From contig NZ_QKUF01000001.1 of assembly GCF_003253565.1 (NCBI RefSeq), positions 1,011,867 through 1,075,866 on the forward strand: DNA of 64,000 bases, given 5' to 3'. The notes beneath the pieces were generated by a model. That model saw nothing but the letters and a program-made list of their open reading frames with translations. It ran no database searches and had not been told where the DNA came from. Positions 56,455 to 64,000 of this stretch are shown here, piece by piece (within the stretch, counting starts at the first letter, position 1; each line of letters begins with the position of its first letter). A program made the position numbers and the translations under genes. This stretch comes from Thermosporothrix hazakensis. Its GTDB lineage: Bacteria > Chloroflexota > Ktedonobacteria > Ktedonobacterales > Ktedonobacteraceae.

Positions 56455-57252
56455 ATGCGCCAGGAGGCAATCTCAGCACCGGGTGGAGCGTTAGAGGTAC
56501 AGGAACATCACTACAGAATGGTGGAAACAGTGCCAGAGATTGCCAGGATGATAGAGGGTAGCATTTCGCAACTCTCACCCTCTACAGCCCTGGTAACCAT
56601 TTCACTTCGTTTTCAGGACACTATTCCTGCTGCAACACGTGAAAGAAGTTGCCATTACTATCTTTCACACCTGCGTTTACGCGTCCGCAAAACAGATATC
56701 GTGCTGATGCGGCAGCAGCAATTTCATTTTCTCCTGCTCGGAGCCAACCGTCAGGGCGGCCAGCTTGTGCAGGAACGCCTCTGGGATACGCTGCTCTGGC
56801 GTATTCATCATACTGCCGAACAGGATATCAGCCAACCCCTGCATGTCAGTATCGGCCACAGTGCGTACCCGCTCCCTGACCCCAGTGGAAGAGAATGTCT
56901 GATTACCGCTGGTATGCAGCAACAAAGCGCCTTGATTCACCAGAGCGACAACGGTCCAGCAGCGCACGAACCGGAAGAGCTCTCTCGCCTTGCACGCAAG
57001 CTCGGGATACCCTATCTCTCCCTGCTTCCGCGCCAGTTTCCGCGCCGCCTCAAGGGAGTCATCAGCCCGAAACTGGCACAGGAGCTTCACTGCTTCCCTC
57101 TTGGTCGTGAGCGCAATACCCTGACGGTCGCAATGTCGGACCCACAGAACAGCCAGGCGCTTGACCGGCTTAAGAAGGAGACAGGCATGCAGATTTATCC
57201 GGTTCTTGCCAGTCCACAGGAGCTTCAAGCAGCACTGGAAAAAATGTCCTGA
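56455..57252 (+). CDS. Degenerate GGDEF domain fused to a MshEN (GspE N-terminal) domain
   Basis: 265 residues from an ATG with AAGGAGA upstream. Residues 40-150 follow the fold pattern of GGDEF domains, but the active-site loop reads RQQQF (86-90), so cyclase activity is not expected; LHVSIGHSAY is the later GGDEF strand. The C-terminal part (about 175-262: KLGIPYLSLLPRQFP, VISPKLAQELHCFPLGRE, LTVAMSDPQNSQALDRLKKETG) is a type II secretion ATPase N-terminal (MshEN) domain, which in several proteins binds cyclic di-GMP. It is probably a receptor or regulator; that is inference. Confidence 0.7.
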   Translation: MRQEAISAPGGALEVQEHHYRMVETVPEIARMIEGSISQLSPSTALVTISLRFQDTIPAATRERSCHYYLSHLRLRVRKTDIVLMRQQQFHFLLLGANRQGGQLVQERLWDTLLWRIHHTAEQDISQPLHVSIGHSAYPLPDPSGRECLITAGMQQQSALIHQSDNGPAAHEPEELSRLARKLGIPYLSLLPRQFPRRLKGVISPKLAQELHCFPLGRERNTLTVAMSDPQNSQALDRLKKETGMQIYPVLASPQELQAALEKMS

Positions 57253-57296
57253 ACATCATGCTCACAGAAGGAAAGCCTGGCAATTCGTCAGTAAAG

Positions 57297-57325
57297 TTGA
57301 ACTTGCCCGAATTTCTTTCTATAAT
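57297..57325 (+). promoter_or_regulatory. Promoter of the epimerase gene
   Basis: TTGAAC (57297-57302) and a consensus TATAAT (57320-57325) are separated by exactly 17 bases. Transcription should start near 57332. Confidence 0.88.
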
Positions 57326-57331
57326 GCAAGG

Positions 57332-57401
57332 GGGCGATGTTTGCGTGTTTGTTTAGCGGTCAACTGAGCAAATAAACGCTCGTGGCACAACGCGACCGCC
57401 C
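57332..57401 (+). promoter_or_regulatory. Structured leader RNA of the epimerase gene
   Basis: The predicted transcript begins at a closing stem GGGCG (57332-57336) with CGCCC (57397-57401). Inside is a 10-bp stem GTGTTTGTTT (57345-57354) with AAATAAACGC (57370-57379), two G-U pairs, topped by a small GC stem. About 30 bases remain before the ATG at 57431. It looks like a compact cis-regulatory RNA; no known class is recognised. Confidence 0.5.
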
Positions 57402-57430
57402 GGAATAACCTGCAAAAGAAAGGGCTGCTG

Positions 57431-58357
57431 ATGAGAATTCTTGTTACTGGCGGGGCTGGCTTTATCGGCTCACATATCGTAGACCACTATATTGCGGCTG
57501 GACACGAGGTCGCAATCATAGATAACATGTGGAATGAGGGCGGCGGGAAGAAGGACAACATTCACCCCAAAGCGACATTCTACAATGCAGATATTCGCGA
57601 TGAAGAGGCCCTTACACGCATCTTCAGCGAGGTACAACCAGAAATCGTCTGCCATCACGCGGCACAGCATAGCGTTGCAGTCTCCACGCGTGATCCCAGG
57701 CTGGATGCACAGGTCAATGTCATGGGCCTGCTCAACGTGCTGGAAAACTGCACCCGCGTCCAAACTCGCAAGATTATCTTCGCATCTTCTGGCGCGACCT
57801 ATGGGACTCCTGCCCGTCTGCCTCTGGATGAGGATGTACTCCAGCGGCCAGAATCCCCTTACGGGATCACAAAAATGGTCTCCGAACATTATTTGCGGTA
57901 CTGGCAGCAGGCACACGGCCTGACCTATACCATTCTGCGCTACGGGAACGTCTATGGGCCACGTCAGGACCCGAACGGCGAGGCTGGTGTGATCGCAATC
58001 TTTGCGAAACGCTTCCTTGCTCATGAAGCAGTGCGCATTGACTGGGATGGAGAGCAGCGCAAAGATTACGTCTTTGTCGAGGACGTCGCCAGAGCAAACA
58101 TTCAGGCGTTGAATCGCGGGGATAACGATGTGTTCTGCATCGGCACAGGAAACGCCGTCTCCGTCAACCAGATCTATCGTACCCTGGCAGATCTGACCGG
58201 CTATGAACCGGAGATTGTCCGCGCCCCCAAACGCCCGGGAGACCTCTATATGGCCGAGTTCAGTTGTGGCAAGGCAGAGCGGCTGCTTGGCTGGAAACCC
58301 GAAGTCTCTTTTGCAGAGGGCGTCAAGAAAACACTCGCATACTTTCAACAGCACTGA
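57431..58357 (+). CDS. NAD-dependent sugar epimerase/dehydratase (UDP-glucose 4-epimerase type)
   Basis: 308 residues of the extended SDR family. The NAD site TGGAGFIGSHIV is at the N-terminus, AAQHSV near residue 80, the catalytic Ser-Tyr-Lys as SSGATYG and YGITK (about residues 142-146), and RYGNVYGPRQDP, RKDYVFVEDVA and AERLLGWKP toward the end. GalE-type proteins epimerise UDP-sugars. The SIS isomerase and GHMP kinase on the opposite strand suggest a role in nucleotide-sugar supply for surface glycans. The precise sugar is not certain. Confidence 0.85.
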   Translation: MRILVTGGAGFIGSHIVDHYIAAGHEVAIIDNMWNEGGGKKDNIHPKATFYNADIRDEEALTRIFSEVQPEIVCHHAAQHSVAVSTRDPRLDAQVNVMGLLNVLENCTRVQTRKIIFASSGATYGTPARLPLDEDVLQRPESPYGITKMVSEHYLRYWQQAHGLTYTILRYGNVYGPRQDPNGEAGVIAIFAKRFLAHEAVRIDWDGEQRKDYVFVEDVARANIQALNRGDNDVFCIGTGNAVSVNQIYRTLADLTGYEPEIVRAPKRPGDLYMAEFSCGKAERLLGWKPEVSFAEGVKKTLAYFQQH

Positions 58358-58386
58358 GGCATTGCGGTAGCTCTGATGGCGCAGGG

Positions 58387-58995
58387 CTACCGCTCTCCAA
58401 TCACGGCCGCCGCTTCCGCCTGTTCAAGCGCATAGGAACGCACCACACCGCGCATATGCCGGGTGATCACATGCGCAAGGATCATATGAGCATCCTCTTC
58501 TTGCTCAATATTTCGTCCCGGAGCCAGAACATAGGCATCAACCATACGGCGCAGCTTGCCGCCCCGCGCCCCGAGCAGGGCAATGGTCGCCGCCTGATAT
58601 TCTTTCGCCAGTTCAGCTGCCCGGATAACGTTCACAGAATTGCCGCTGGTGCTGATCAGGATCGTGACATCTCCCGGCTCGACCAGATTTGCCAGTTGCT
58701 CCGCAAAGACATGCTCATAAGCGGTATCGTTGCTCCAGGCCGTGAGTAAGGGAACATGGTCTGTCAGTGAGATCGCTTTCACGCGTGGGGCACCCGGCAT
58801 AATCGTATTCTTTGCCAGATCAAGCGCGAGATGGGAAGCGGTTGCCGCGCTGCCACCATTGCCCATAATAAAGATGCGTTTTTCTTTGTAATATGCATCT
58901 TCAAGGATATCCAGGACATTTTGCAATTGCGGCAACGAGATAGAACGAACCATGCGCTCAACATCATGAAAGTATGCTACAGTTGAATGCAACAT
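58387..58995 (-). CDS. gmhA: SIS-domain sugar-phosphate isomerase (GmhA-like)
   Basis: 202 residues. FIMGNGGSAATASHLALDL, ISTSGNSVNV and LLGARGGKLRRM are the three phosphosugar-binding parts of phosphoheptose isomerases, and EEDAHMILAHVI carries the late catalytic Glu/His region. GmhA converts sedoheptulose-7-phosphate to D-glycero-D-manno-heptose-7-phosphate. The GHMP kinase encoded 50 bases upstream is the expected next enzyme, which strengthens the call. The start follows a GGGGGAAAC site. Confidence 0.78.
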   Translation of the reverse strand: MLHSTVAYFHDVERMVRSISLPQLQNVLDILEDAYYKEKRIFIMGNGGSAATASHLALDLAKNTIMPGAPRVKAISLTDHVPLLTAWSNDTAYEHVFAEQLANLVEPGDVTILISTSGNSVNVIRAAELAKEYQAATIALLGARGGKLRRMVDAYVLAPGRNIEQEEDAHMILAHVITRHMRGVVRSYALEQAEAAAVIGER

Positions 58996-59045
58996 GTTTC
59001 CCCCTTAGACAAACTCACAACGCTCCGCGAACAACAACAGCCCGC

Positions 59046-60095
59046 TTACTCGTGTTCATAGGGCTGAACCCGCAGATGATCGTAACCAGACGAAACGTTG
59101 AGTATTACCGCTGCCCCCTGCCGATCAAACCGGAAATTCATTCGCTGCAAGCCCTGCTGCTCAAGAGCCAGCGTGACCGCCTCTTGAGCCTCTTCCGGGC
59201 AATAGAGCAGCAGAAAGCCACCACCACCGGCACCGGTAATCTTTCCGCCAAGCGCTCCACGCTGAAGCGCCAGTTCGTAACATTCATCAATAAAGCTTGA
59301 AGACAGGCCAGGTGCAAGGCAACGCTTCTCCTGCCACGCATAATGGAGCAGGCGAGCAAAGCGTTCAAGATCCCCAGATTCCAGACACTCCTGCATTTGC
59401 AGCGCCCCTTCTTTGATATGATGCAGTGCCTGCAACACCATCACATCATTCTGTTCAGTCGATGTACGCTGCTGTTTCAGGATAGAGGTTGACAGCCGGG
59501 AACGGCCCGTAAAGAAAAGCAACAGGCGCCTTTCCAGCGTCCAATAGGTTTCACGGGCAATCTGTAAGGGGGTCACGGTGACCCCATCGGCAGTAAAGGA
59601 GATTTTATTCAGGCCACCAAAGGCGGAGGCATACTGATCTTGCTTGCCAATTGGCATCCCCATTTTTTCGATCTCGATAGAGGATGCCAGTTCAGCAACC
59701 TGCTGTTTGCTCATTGGCAGCTCCAACAGGGTTGAGAACGCGCGCACCAGCGCCACAGCCGCAGAGCTTGACGAACCAAGCCCTGTCCCCGGGGGCACTT
59801 CGCCCGCCAGAAAGAGATTCAGACCACCACGTATACCAAAGTGGTGACAGACCGCTTTCGGCAACGCAAGATCACCATCCCAGGAAAGGGCATCAAAAGG
59901 CGCATGACGAAAGAGAGAGCGATAATCGGCTGAGATTATTTGTAATTCATCTGTAGCTGCAGCTTCAATAATAGTATAAAAGTATTTATTAATAGCAGTG
60001 CTGATCACCACGCCACCAAAGCGGCCATAGTACGCTTCTAGATCCGTCCCTCCACCTCCGAAACTGATTCGCATAGGAGCTCTTACAAGCAACAT
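59046..60095 (-). CDS. hddA: GHMP sugar kinase (D-glycero-D-manno-heptose 7-phosphate kinase type)
   Basis: 349 residues. The three GHMP motifs are present: APMRISFGGGGTDLEAYY, PPGTGLGSSSSAAVAL for ATP, and GGKITGAGGGGFLLLY. The HddA branch phosphorylates heptose-7-phosphate at C1 on the way to GDP-heptose; fucose or mevalonate-type kinases share the fold but differ at the N-terminus. GAGGAGAT precedes the ATG. It is transcribed ahead of the gmhA-like gene with a 50-base gap. The phosphatase and guanylyltransferase steps are not in the window. Confidence 0.75.
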   Translation of the reverse strand: MLLVRAPMRISFGGGGTDLEAYYGRFGGVVISTAINKYFYTIIEAAATDELQIISADYRSLFRHAPFDALSWDGDLALPKAVCHHFGIRGGLNLFLAGEVPPGTGLGSSSSAAVALVRAFSTLLELPMSKQQVAELASSIEIEKMGMPIGKQDQYASAFGGLNKISFTADGVTVTPLQIARETYWTLERRLLLFFTGRSRLSTSILKQQRTSTEQNDVMVLQALHHIKEGALQMQECLESGDLERFARLLHYAWQEKRCLAPGLSSSFIDECYELALQRGALGGKITGAGGGGFLLLYCPEEAQEAVTLALEQQGLQRMNFRFDRQGAAVILNVSSGYDHLRVQPYEHE

Positions 60096-60150
60096 AGAAA
60101 CACGATCTCCTCTACCACAAAATAAGGGAGCGCTTCCTTGCCTTTACCAC

Positions 60151-60167
60151 AGGATTTGATAAATCCT
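60151..60167. promoter_or_regulatory. Palindrome between the GHMP kinase and ino1 genes
   Basis: AGGATTT (60151-60157) and AAATCCT (60161-60167) form a perfect inverted repeat with a 3-base centre, in the size range of a dimeric repressor site. It lies in the divergent 60096-60480 region, which holds no gene. Confidence 0.4.
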
Positions 60168-60480
60168 ATAAACCTTACAAATGCTTTGTGAAGCGCAAGC
60201 ATAATATCTTCAACCAACTATCTAGTACCACGAAACAGATGCGTATCCTGCTTCAAACAAAGCTTCAACCAGGGAGTAGTATACGCAAGCCGCTCATCAC
60301 CAGGCGATATAGCGGGATGAAACCAGAACAGAAAGCATGCAGGTGGAATATTTTACCCCGGCAAAAAGGTTAAGATGTTGTAGAGTCCGTGCCGGGCTGC
60401 ATTCTGCGAGTGAGTCTTTTCCCCCTGAAAGCGACAATGCGCAGCCAGAAGAAGCACGGAGAAAAGGAGAAAAAAGAGAA

Positions 60481-61617
60481 GTGTCGAAGAAAAAAGTTCG
60501 TGTTGCAATTATCGGCGTTGGCAACTGTGCCAGTTCACTGGTGCAGGGAGTGCAATACTACCAGAACGCCAGCGAGGACGATTTCATCCCGGGACTGATG
60601 CATGTCAACCTGGGAGGGTATCATATTCGGGATATTGAGTTCACCGCTGCCTTTGATATCGATCAGAACAAAGTCGGCAAGGATCTGAGCGAGGCTATTT
60701 TCAGCGCCCCCAACAATACCTACAAGTTTGCTGATGTCCCCTACCTGAACGCCCGCGTTTATCGAGGAATGACACACGATGGTCTGGGTAAATATCTTTC
60801 ACAAATCATTACCAAAGCCCCAGGCCCGACCGACAACATCGTGCAAATCCTCAAAGATACCGGAACCGATGTCGTCATCAACTATTTGCCTGTCGGCTCC
60901 GAGAATGCCACCAAGTGGTATGTTGAACAACTGCTACAGGCAAAGGTCGCCTTCGTCAACTGTGTCCCCGTTTTTATTGCTCGCGAACAATACTGGCAGA
61001 ACCGCTTCAAAGAAGCCGGCCTCCCGATGATTGGAGATGATATCAAGAGCCAGGTAGGCGCAACCATCGTTCACCGCAAGCTGGCCCGACTCTTCCGTGA
61101 GCGCGGCGTCAAGCTGGAACGCACCATGCAGCTCAACGTCGGCGGCAACACCGACTTCTACAACATGCTGGAACGCGACCGCCTTGAGTCCAAGAAGATC
61201 AGCAAAACCAACGCGGTGACCAGCCAGCTTGATTATGAACTGGGCGAAGAGAACGTGCACATCGGCCCTTCAGACTATGTGGAGTGGCTCAGTGACCGCA
61301 AATGGGCCTATATCCGCCTTGAAGGCCGAACCTTTGGGGATGTTCCGCTCAATGTTGAGCTCAAGCTTGAGGTCTGGGATTCGCCGAACTCCGCAGGTGT
61401 GGTGATCGATGCCGTGCGCATGGCGAAACTGGCCCTCGATAACGGAATAAGCGGCACGCTTGAGGGACCGAGCGCGTACCTGATGAAATCGCCTCCCGTT
61501 CAACACTCCGATGACGTGGCTCGCGAAATGACCGAGTCCTTTATTGCCGAAATGGCAGGAAAAGGAAACGTCAAAGTGGAGGCAAATGGTCATCAGGTTG
61601 AAGCACCAACTGAGTAA
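60481..61617 (+). CDS. ino1: Inositol-3-phosphate synthase
   Basis: 378 residues, the length of the actinobacterial/archaeal type. It converts glucose-6-phosphate to inositol-3-phosphate with NAD. Marks are [16 protein letters not shown] (NAD site), [46 protein letters not shown] and [10 protein letters not shown] with catalytic lysines. The GTG at 60481 has AAGGAG 11 bases upstream; an ATG further up (60337) would add 48 residues not expected in the family. It shows that the host can make inositol compounds. Confidence 0.92.
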   Translation: MSKKKVRVAIIGVGNCASSLVQGVQYYQNASEDDFIPGLMHVNLGGYHIRDIEFTAAFDIDQNKVGKDLSEAIFSAPNNTYKFADVPYLNARVYRGMTHDGLGKYLSQIITKAPGPTDNIVQILKDTGTDVVINYLPVGSENATKWYVEQLLQAKVAFVNCVPVFIAREQYWQNRFKEAGLPMIGDDIKSQVGATIVHRKLARLFRERGVKLERTMQLNVGGNTDFYNMLERDRLESKKISKTNAVTSQLDYELGEENVHIGPSDYVEWLSDRKWAYIRLEGRTFGDVPLNVELKLEVWDSPNSAGVVIDAVRMAKLALDNGISGTLEGPSAYLMKSPPVQHSDDVAREMTESFIAEMAGKGNVKVEANGHQVEAPTE

Positions 61618-61621
61618 GCAG

Positions 61622-61648
61622 AAAAAAGGGCGGCAGTATATGCCGCCC
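61622..61648. terminator. Bidirectional terminator between ino1 and csrA
   Basis: GGGCGGCA (61628-61635) pairs with TGCCGCCC (61641-61648). Six T follow on the minus strand (61627-61622) and TCGGGTTTTA on the plus strand, so it serves both convergent genes. Confidence 0.9.
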
Positions 61649-61720
61649 TCGGGTTTTACCCTGCACTATCTGTAGATGCTATGTATTCACACAGGCAATA
61701 CATGGCATATCCACGATTGC

Positions 61721-61921
61721 TCACCGATGCTGTACCGGAGACGTGTTCTGTACCGAAGACGTCTCTGGAACAGAGCGGAGCAACTCTTCGCGCACAATCG
61801 AGACATCTGGGGGTGCGCTAATGCCGATCTTTACCCGCTCGCCTTCAACAGCCAATACAGAAATGTTAATTACTCCAGCCAGCACAATGCTTTCGCCAAC
61901 TTTACGTCGCAATACAAGCAT
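61721..61921 (-). CDS. csrA: Carbon storage regulator CsrA
   Basis: 66 residues. MLVLRRKVGESIVLAG and VKIGISAPPDVSIVREEL are the full CsrA pattern, including the RNA-contacting Arg near residue 44. CsrA dimers bind GGA-containing leaders and block or protect translation. Its last ten residues are a short non-conserved tail. GGGAGC precedes the ATG. It lies downstream of the sigma factor and FlgM-like genes on the same strand. In flagellated bacteria it often sits with fliW; no fliW is visible. Confidence 0.93.
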   Translation of the reverse strand: MLVLRRKVGESIVLAGVINISVLAVEGERVKIGISAPPDVSIVREELLRSVPETSSVQNTSPVQHR

Positions 61922-62184
61922 GCAAAGCTCCCTTCACCTTCATCATTTTGAAGCACATTTCAAGCGTCCCTGCGCTGCGACAAACGCCTAAAGGAGCATC
62001 TTTCAGCGTAACCGCACCAGTAGACAAAAAACCTGGCATACCATCAAGAGTTACAGACCACACCTATTATGACGTCTGATAGTGCATTTTTGATCCCCTA
62101 TGACTATCAGACAATCCGCGGTCAGTCTCTCCCTCTGTACAAGGAAGATAGAATACATTCTCTCTTCCGAAAACGTACACCAAC

Positions 62185-62475
62185 CTACCTGAAACAGGTT
62201 TCATTTTTAAGTATACAATTGGCAACAACCGTACTCTCTACAGTATACGTACCTGCTTCGATTTGGGCACGTAATTTGTCGACCAAAATGGCTCGATCTT
62301 GCTCCCAGGCAATTAAGCTCTCAACAGTTGGTAGATCATAGTACCAGCGAGAATGTGGTACTGGCTCGTAGTTCATCTGATTTCCCGGTTGAAATGTCTG
62401 GCCTTGCACTTTATTTCTCTCCCTATGCTGCGCTTGTTCAAAAAACAGAGGTTTACGCGCCGCATTGCTTTTCAT
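62185..62475 (-). CDS. FlgM-like anti-sigma factor
   Basis: 96 residues. The C-terminal part (about 61-92, DRAILVDKLRAQIEAGTYTV, then ESTVVANCIL) follows the FlgM core, in which the helix, the G-x-Y turn and the last helix bind sigma-28. The N-terminal 55 residues are polar and probably disordered, as in FlgM. GGGAGG precedes the ATG. It sits 113 bases downstream of a sigma-28-type gene, the expected partner. The match is short but the context supports it. Confidence 0.6.
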   Translation of the reverse strand: MKSNAARKPLFFEQAQHRERNKVQGQTFQPGNQMNYEPVPHSRWYYDLPTVESLIAWEQDRAILVDKLRAQIEAGTYTVESTVVANCILKNETCFR

Positions 62476-62588
62476 CTCTTGACCTCCCGAATGAGAGCCT
62501 CCGACAGGCCCTCAACATCCTACACATTACAATCGGCAGCGCGTGAATTTTTGTTAGACATAGGTCACTGAAAAAGAATCCGGTCAGT

Positions 62589-63470
62589 TCAATCAGTGGA
62601 TTTTTCTTCGGTCGTGCTTTTCCGTCGTGGACGACCACGGCCACGGCGCTGACCGGCCTCCGCCTTTTTTCTGGGTGTTTTACGAGCCTTCGCTTCTCCG
62701 GTCTGATAGGTCTGCATAGAGGCCCGCAAATGCATGATGGCCTGCATCCGAAGCTGGCAGATACGAGACTCGGAAACGTTCATGATCCGGCTGATTTCCT
62801 TCATAGTCAGCTCCTCTTTGTAGTACAGAGAGAGCAATAGCTGTTCCCGTTCCGGCAAGCGCTCGATCGCCTCTGCCAGCACTGTAACAAGCTCATGCTG
62901 CTCAACTTGCTCCGCGGGCCCTGTCGTCTGCTCATCTTCCAGCAAATCGCTCAGGGAGGTCGCATCGTCTTCCTGTGCCATTGATCCCAGGGGGGCATCA
63001 AGCGAGAGCACGGTTGCGCTCATATCCAGCAACATCTGTCGATACTGATCGATGGAAACGCCCATTGCCTCCGCGGCTTCCGTCTCAGTCGCCGGACGCT
63101 GCAAACGTTGTTCCAGCGTTGCTAGCGTGTCCTCGACCTGCCGCATGCGCGAAACAGCAGAACGTGGTAACCAGTTCAACTGTCTGATCTGATCAATGAC
63201 CGCGCCTCGAATCCGGGGTGTCGCAAAGGATTCAAAGCGCACTCCTCGTGATGGATCATAGCGGTCAATTGCGTTTATCAGGCCAATCATACCATAGCCA
63301 ATGAGGTCTTCAGTATCGAGTAGGCTGGAAGGAGGAATACCCAGACGACCAACAACAAAACGAGCAAGGGGAGCATAATGTGCAATCAGCTCTTCGCGCA
63401 GTTCTGGACGGCGAGTATTCATATATTGTGTCCAGATATCATCAACAGAAGTTTTCACCCCGACCCTCAT
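62589..63470 (-). CDS. Sigma-28 family (FliA/WhiG-type) sigma factor
   Basis: 293 residues. Region 2 reads HYAPLARFVVGRL, DTEDLIGYGMIGLINAIDRYDPSRGVRFESFATPRIRGAVIDQIR, and RSAVSRMRQVE; region 3 follows (TETEAAEAMGVS) and region 4 is LPEREQLLLSLYYKEELTMKEISRIMNVSESRICQLR. The pattern is that of FliA/WhiG rather than SigB or ECF factors. The C-terminus is a basic tail rich in Arg/Lys, Gly and Thr, not seen in FliA. It probably directs a motility- or differentiation-type regulon. The ATG at 63470 is used; a GTG at 63458 is possible. FlgM-like and CsrA genes follow. Confidence 0.88.
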   Translation of the reverse strand: MRVGVKTSVDDIWTQYMNTRRPELREELIAHYAPLARFVVGRLGIPPSSLLDTEDLIGYGMIGLINAIDRYDPSRGVRFESFATPRIRGAVIDQIRQLNWLPRSAVSRMRQVEDTLATLEQRLQRPATETEAAEAMGVSIDQYRQMLLDMSATVLSLDAPLGSMAQEDDATSLSDLLEDEQTTGPAEQVEQHELVTVLAEAIERLPEREQLLLSLYYKEELTMKEISRIMNVSESRICQLRMQAIMHLRASMQTYQTGEAKARKTPRKKAEAGQRRGRGRPRRKSTTEEKSTD

Positions 63471-63731
63471 ACTAATTACTCTACGCTCCTTTCACCTGCA
63501 AAATACAACTCACCGCCCTCCTCTTTTCGTCTCGCTCCTTGACGTACCTACAGTGTAGTTTGGAATTACAGGCAATACCTATTGACTCTGGTCCCTTCTT
63601 CTACATACAGAAGTCCCGAAGAAAAGAGAACTATACATTTTGGCAAAGAGGTCGATATAAGTAGATAACCAATCCCTTCCATATGCACTGAAACGCTATT
63701 ATCTTTCAAGATCCTAAGGAGAGAAACAGGA

Positions 63732-64000
63732 ATGCACAATCTACCCTATCAGCCAGGAGATTCGGAGCAGCCAGAACAAACGCTGCACACCAGTGAGACA
63801 GACCAGACAGAGACCACACAACTGGCACTGTACAAAGAGCATACACAGTTAAAAGCATTGCTGGACAGCGGTTTTTCCTGGGGTGAAGCTATTCGCCTCA
63901 TCGATATGAAAGAGGGTTTCTATAGCAATCCAGAAGTGCGCCAGCGCATGGAGGAAGACAGCCATATTCAATTCGCCCGCTGGTTGTACGAGCAGGGTGA
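63732..64000 (+). CDS. Unknown protein, 3' end beyond the right edge
   Basis: Open from the ATG at 63732 (AAGGAG upstream) to the end, 89 residues visible. It begins MHNLPYQPGDSEQPEQ, with a Gln/Thr/Glu-rich stretch, then LKALLDSGFSWGEAIRLIDMKEGFYSNPEVRQRM, a helical segment. It is divergent from the sigma factor gene across 261 bases. No family recognised. Confidence 0.65.
   Translation, partial: MHNLPYQPGDSEQPEQTLHTSETDQTETTQLALYKEHTQLKALLDSGFSWGEAIRLIDMKEGFYSNPEVRQRMEEDSHIQFARWLYEQG

Noticed and set aside
57470..58354. Minus-strand open frame across the epimerase gene
   Set aside because: Antisense shadow of a well-supported SDR epimerase; no start signal and no recognisable product.

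Overview
The window looks like chromosomal DNA of a monoderm, F420-using Chloroflexota bacterium, most likely a Ktedonobacteria-type organism. This is inference from gene content: type 2 IPP isomerase (Fni), an Fgd-type F420-dependent glucose-6-phosphate dehydrogenase, many lipoproteins, a T-box on thrS, a glyoxylate shunt, inositol-phosphate synthase, a kinase with an extracytoplasmic domain, and a sigma-28/FlgM/CsrA trio. GC content is moderate. No tRNA, rRNA, IS element, prophage or CRISPR array was seen. Coding density is high, genes lie on both strands, and most have good Shine-Dalgarno sites.

Layout. 1-5.2 kb (mostly minus): YqhQ-like membrane protein (cut by the left edge), lipid-type glycosyltransferase, rpmE with its own promoter and terminator, and a transmembrane Ser/Thr kinase whose HRD motif reads HGG. 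5.5-9.9 kb (plus): purB followed by a strongly structured RNA, a GT-C membrane glycosyltransferase and fni. 9.9-12.5 kb (minus): mobA, a small membrane protein and a PfkB kinase. 12.7-16.5 kb (plus): a dgcN/dgcA-like pair and a DedA protein with a Q/P-rich repeat tail. 16.6-19.8 kb (minus): a sugar ABC importer without its ATPase. 20.2-21.8 kb (plus): an HD phosphohydrolase and two small membrane proteins that together carry all the motifs of one Cas4-like nuclease. 21.9-27.4 kb: GNAT, WYL regulator, isochorismatase-like hydrolase, DinB-like protein, YcaQ-like glycosylase and fgd. 27.6-31 kb: secA with a large N-terminal insertion. 31.1-34.8 kb: a decayed gene, tandem hairpins, aceA and aceB. 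34.9-42.3 kb: thrS under T-box control, a double nitrilase-fold protein lacking both nucleophilic cysteines, and a membrane histidine kinase. 42.3-45 kb: a Cys-rich small protein, DoxX and a lipoprotein. 45-57.3 kb: a CHAT-Clp fusion, a DUF4012 membrane protein, a Y-family polymerase homologue without catalytic acidic residues, a Clp-N protein interrupted by an in-frame amber codon, a helical protein, and a degenerate-GGDEF plus MshEN protein. 57.4-61.6 kb: an epimerase, SIS isomerase and GHMP kinase (heptose-type sugar activation), and ino1. 61.7-63.5 kb (minus): sigma-28 type factor, FlgM-like protein and csrA, then the start of an unknown gene at the right edge.

How the parts work together. 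aceA and aceB give a complete glyoxylate shunt. The SIS isomerase and GHMP kinase are consecutive heptose-phosphate steps. DgcN and DgcA match the two known steps of D-glutamate catabolism. The sigma factor, FlgM-like protein and CsrA form a regulatory module with no flagellar structural gene in view. Several proteins keep a fold but have lost catalytic residues (kinase, two nitrilase domains, CHAT, Y-polymerase, GGDEF), so scaffold or sensor use recurs here. The best candidates for an undescribed system are the pseudo-CHAT/Clp unfoldase fusion and the split, membrane-anchored Cas4-like nuclease in an operon with an HD protein. All calls come from reading the sequence; no database search was run.
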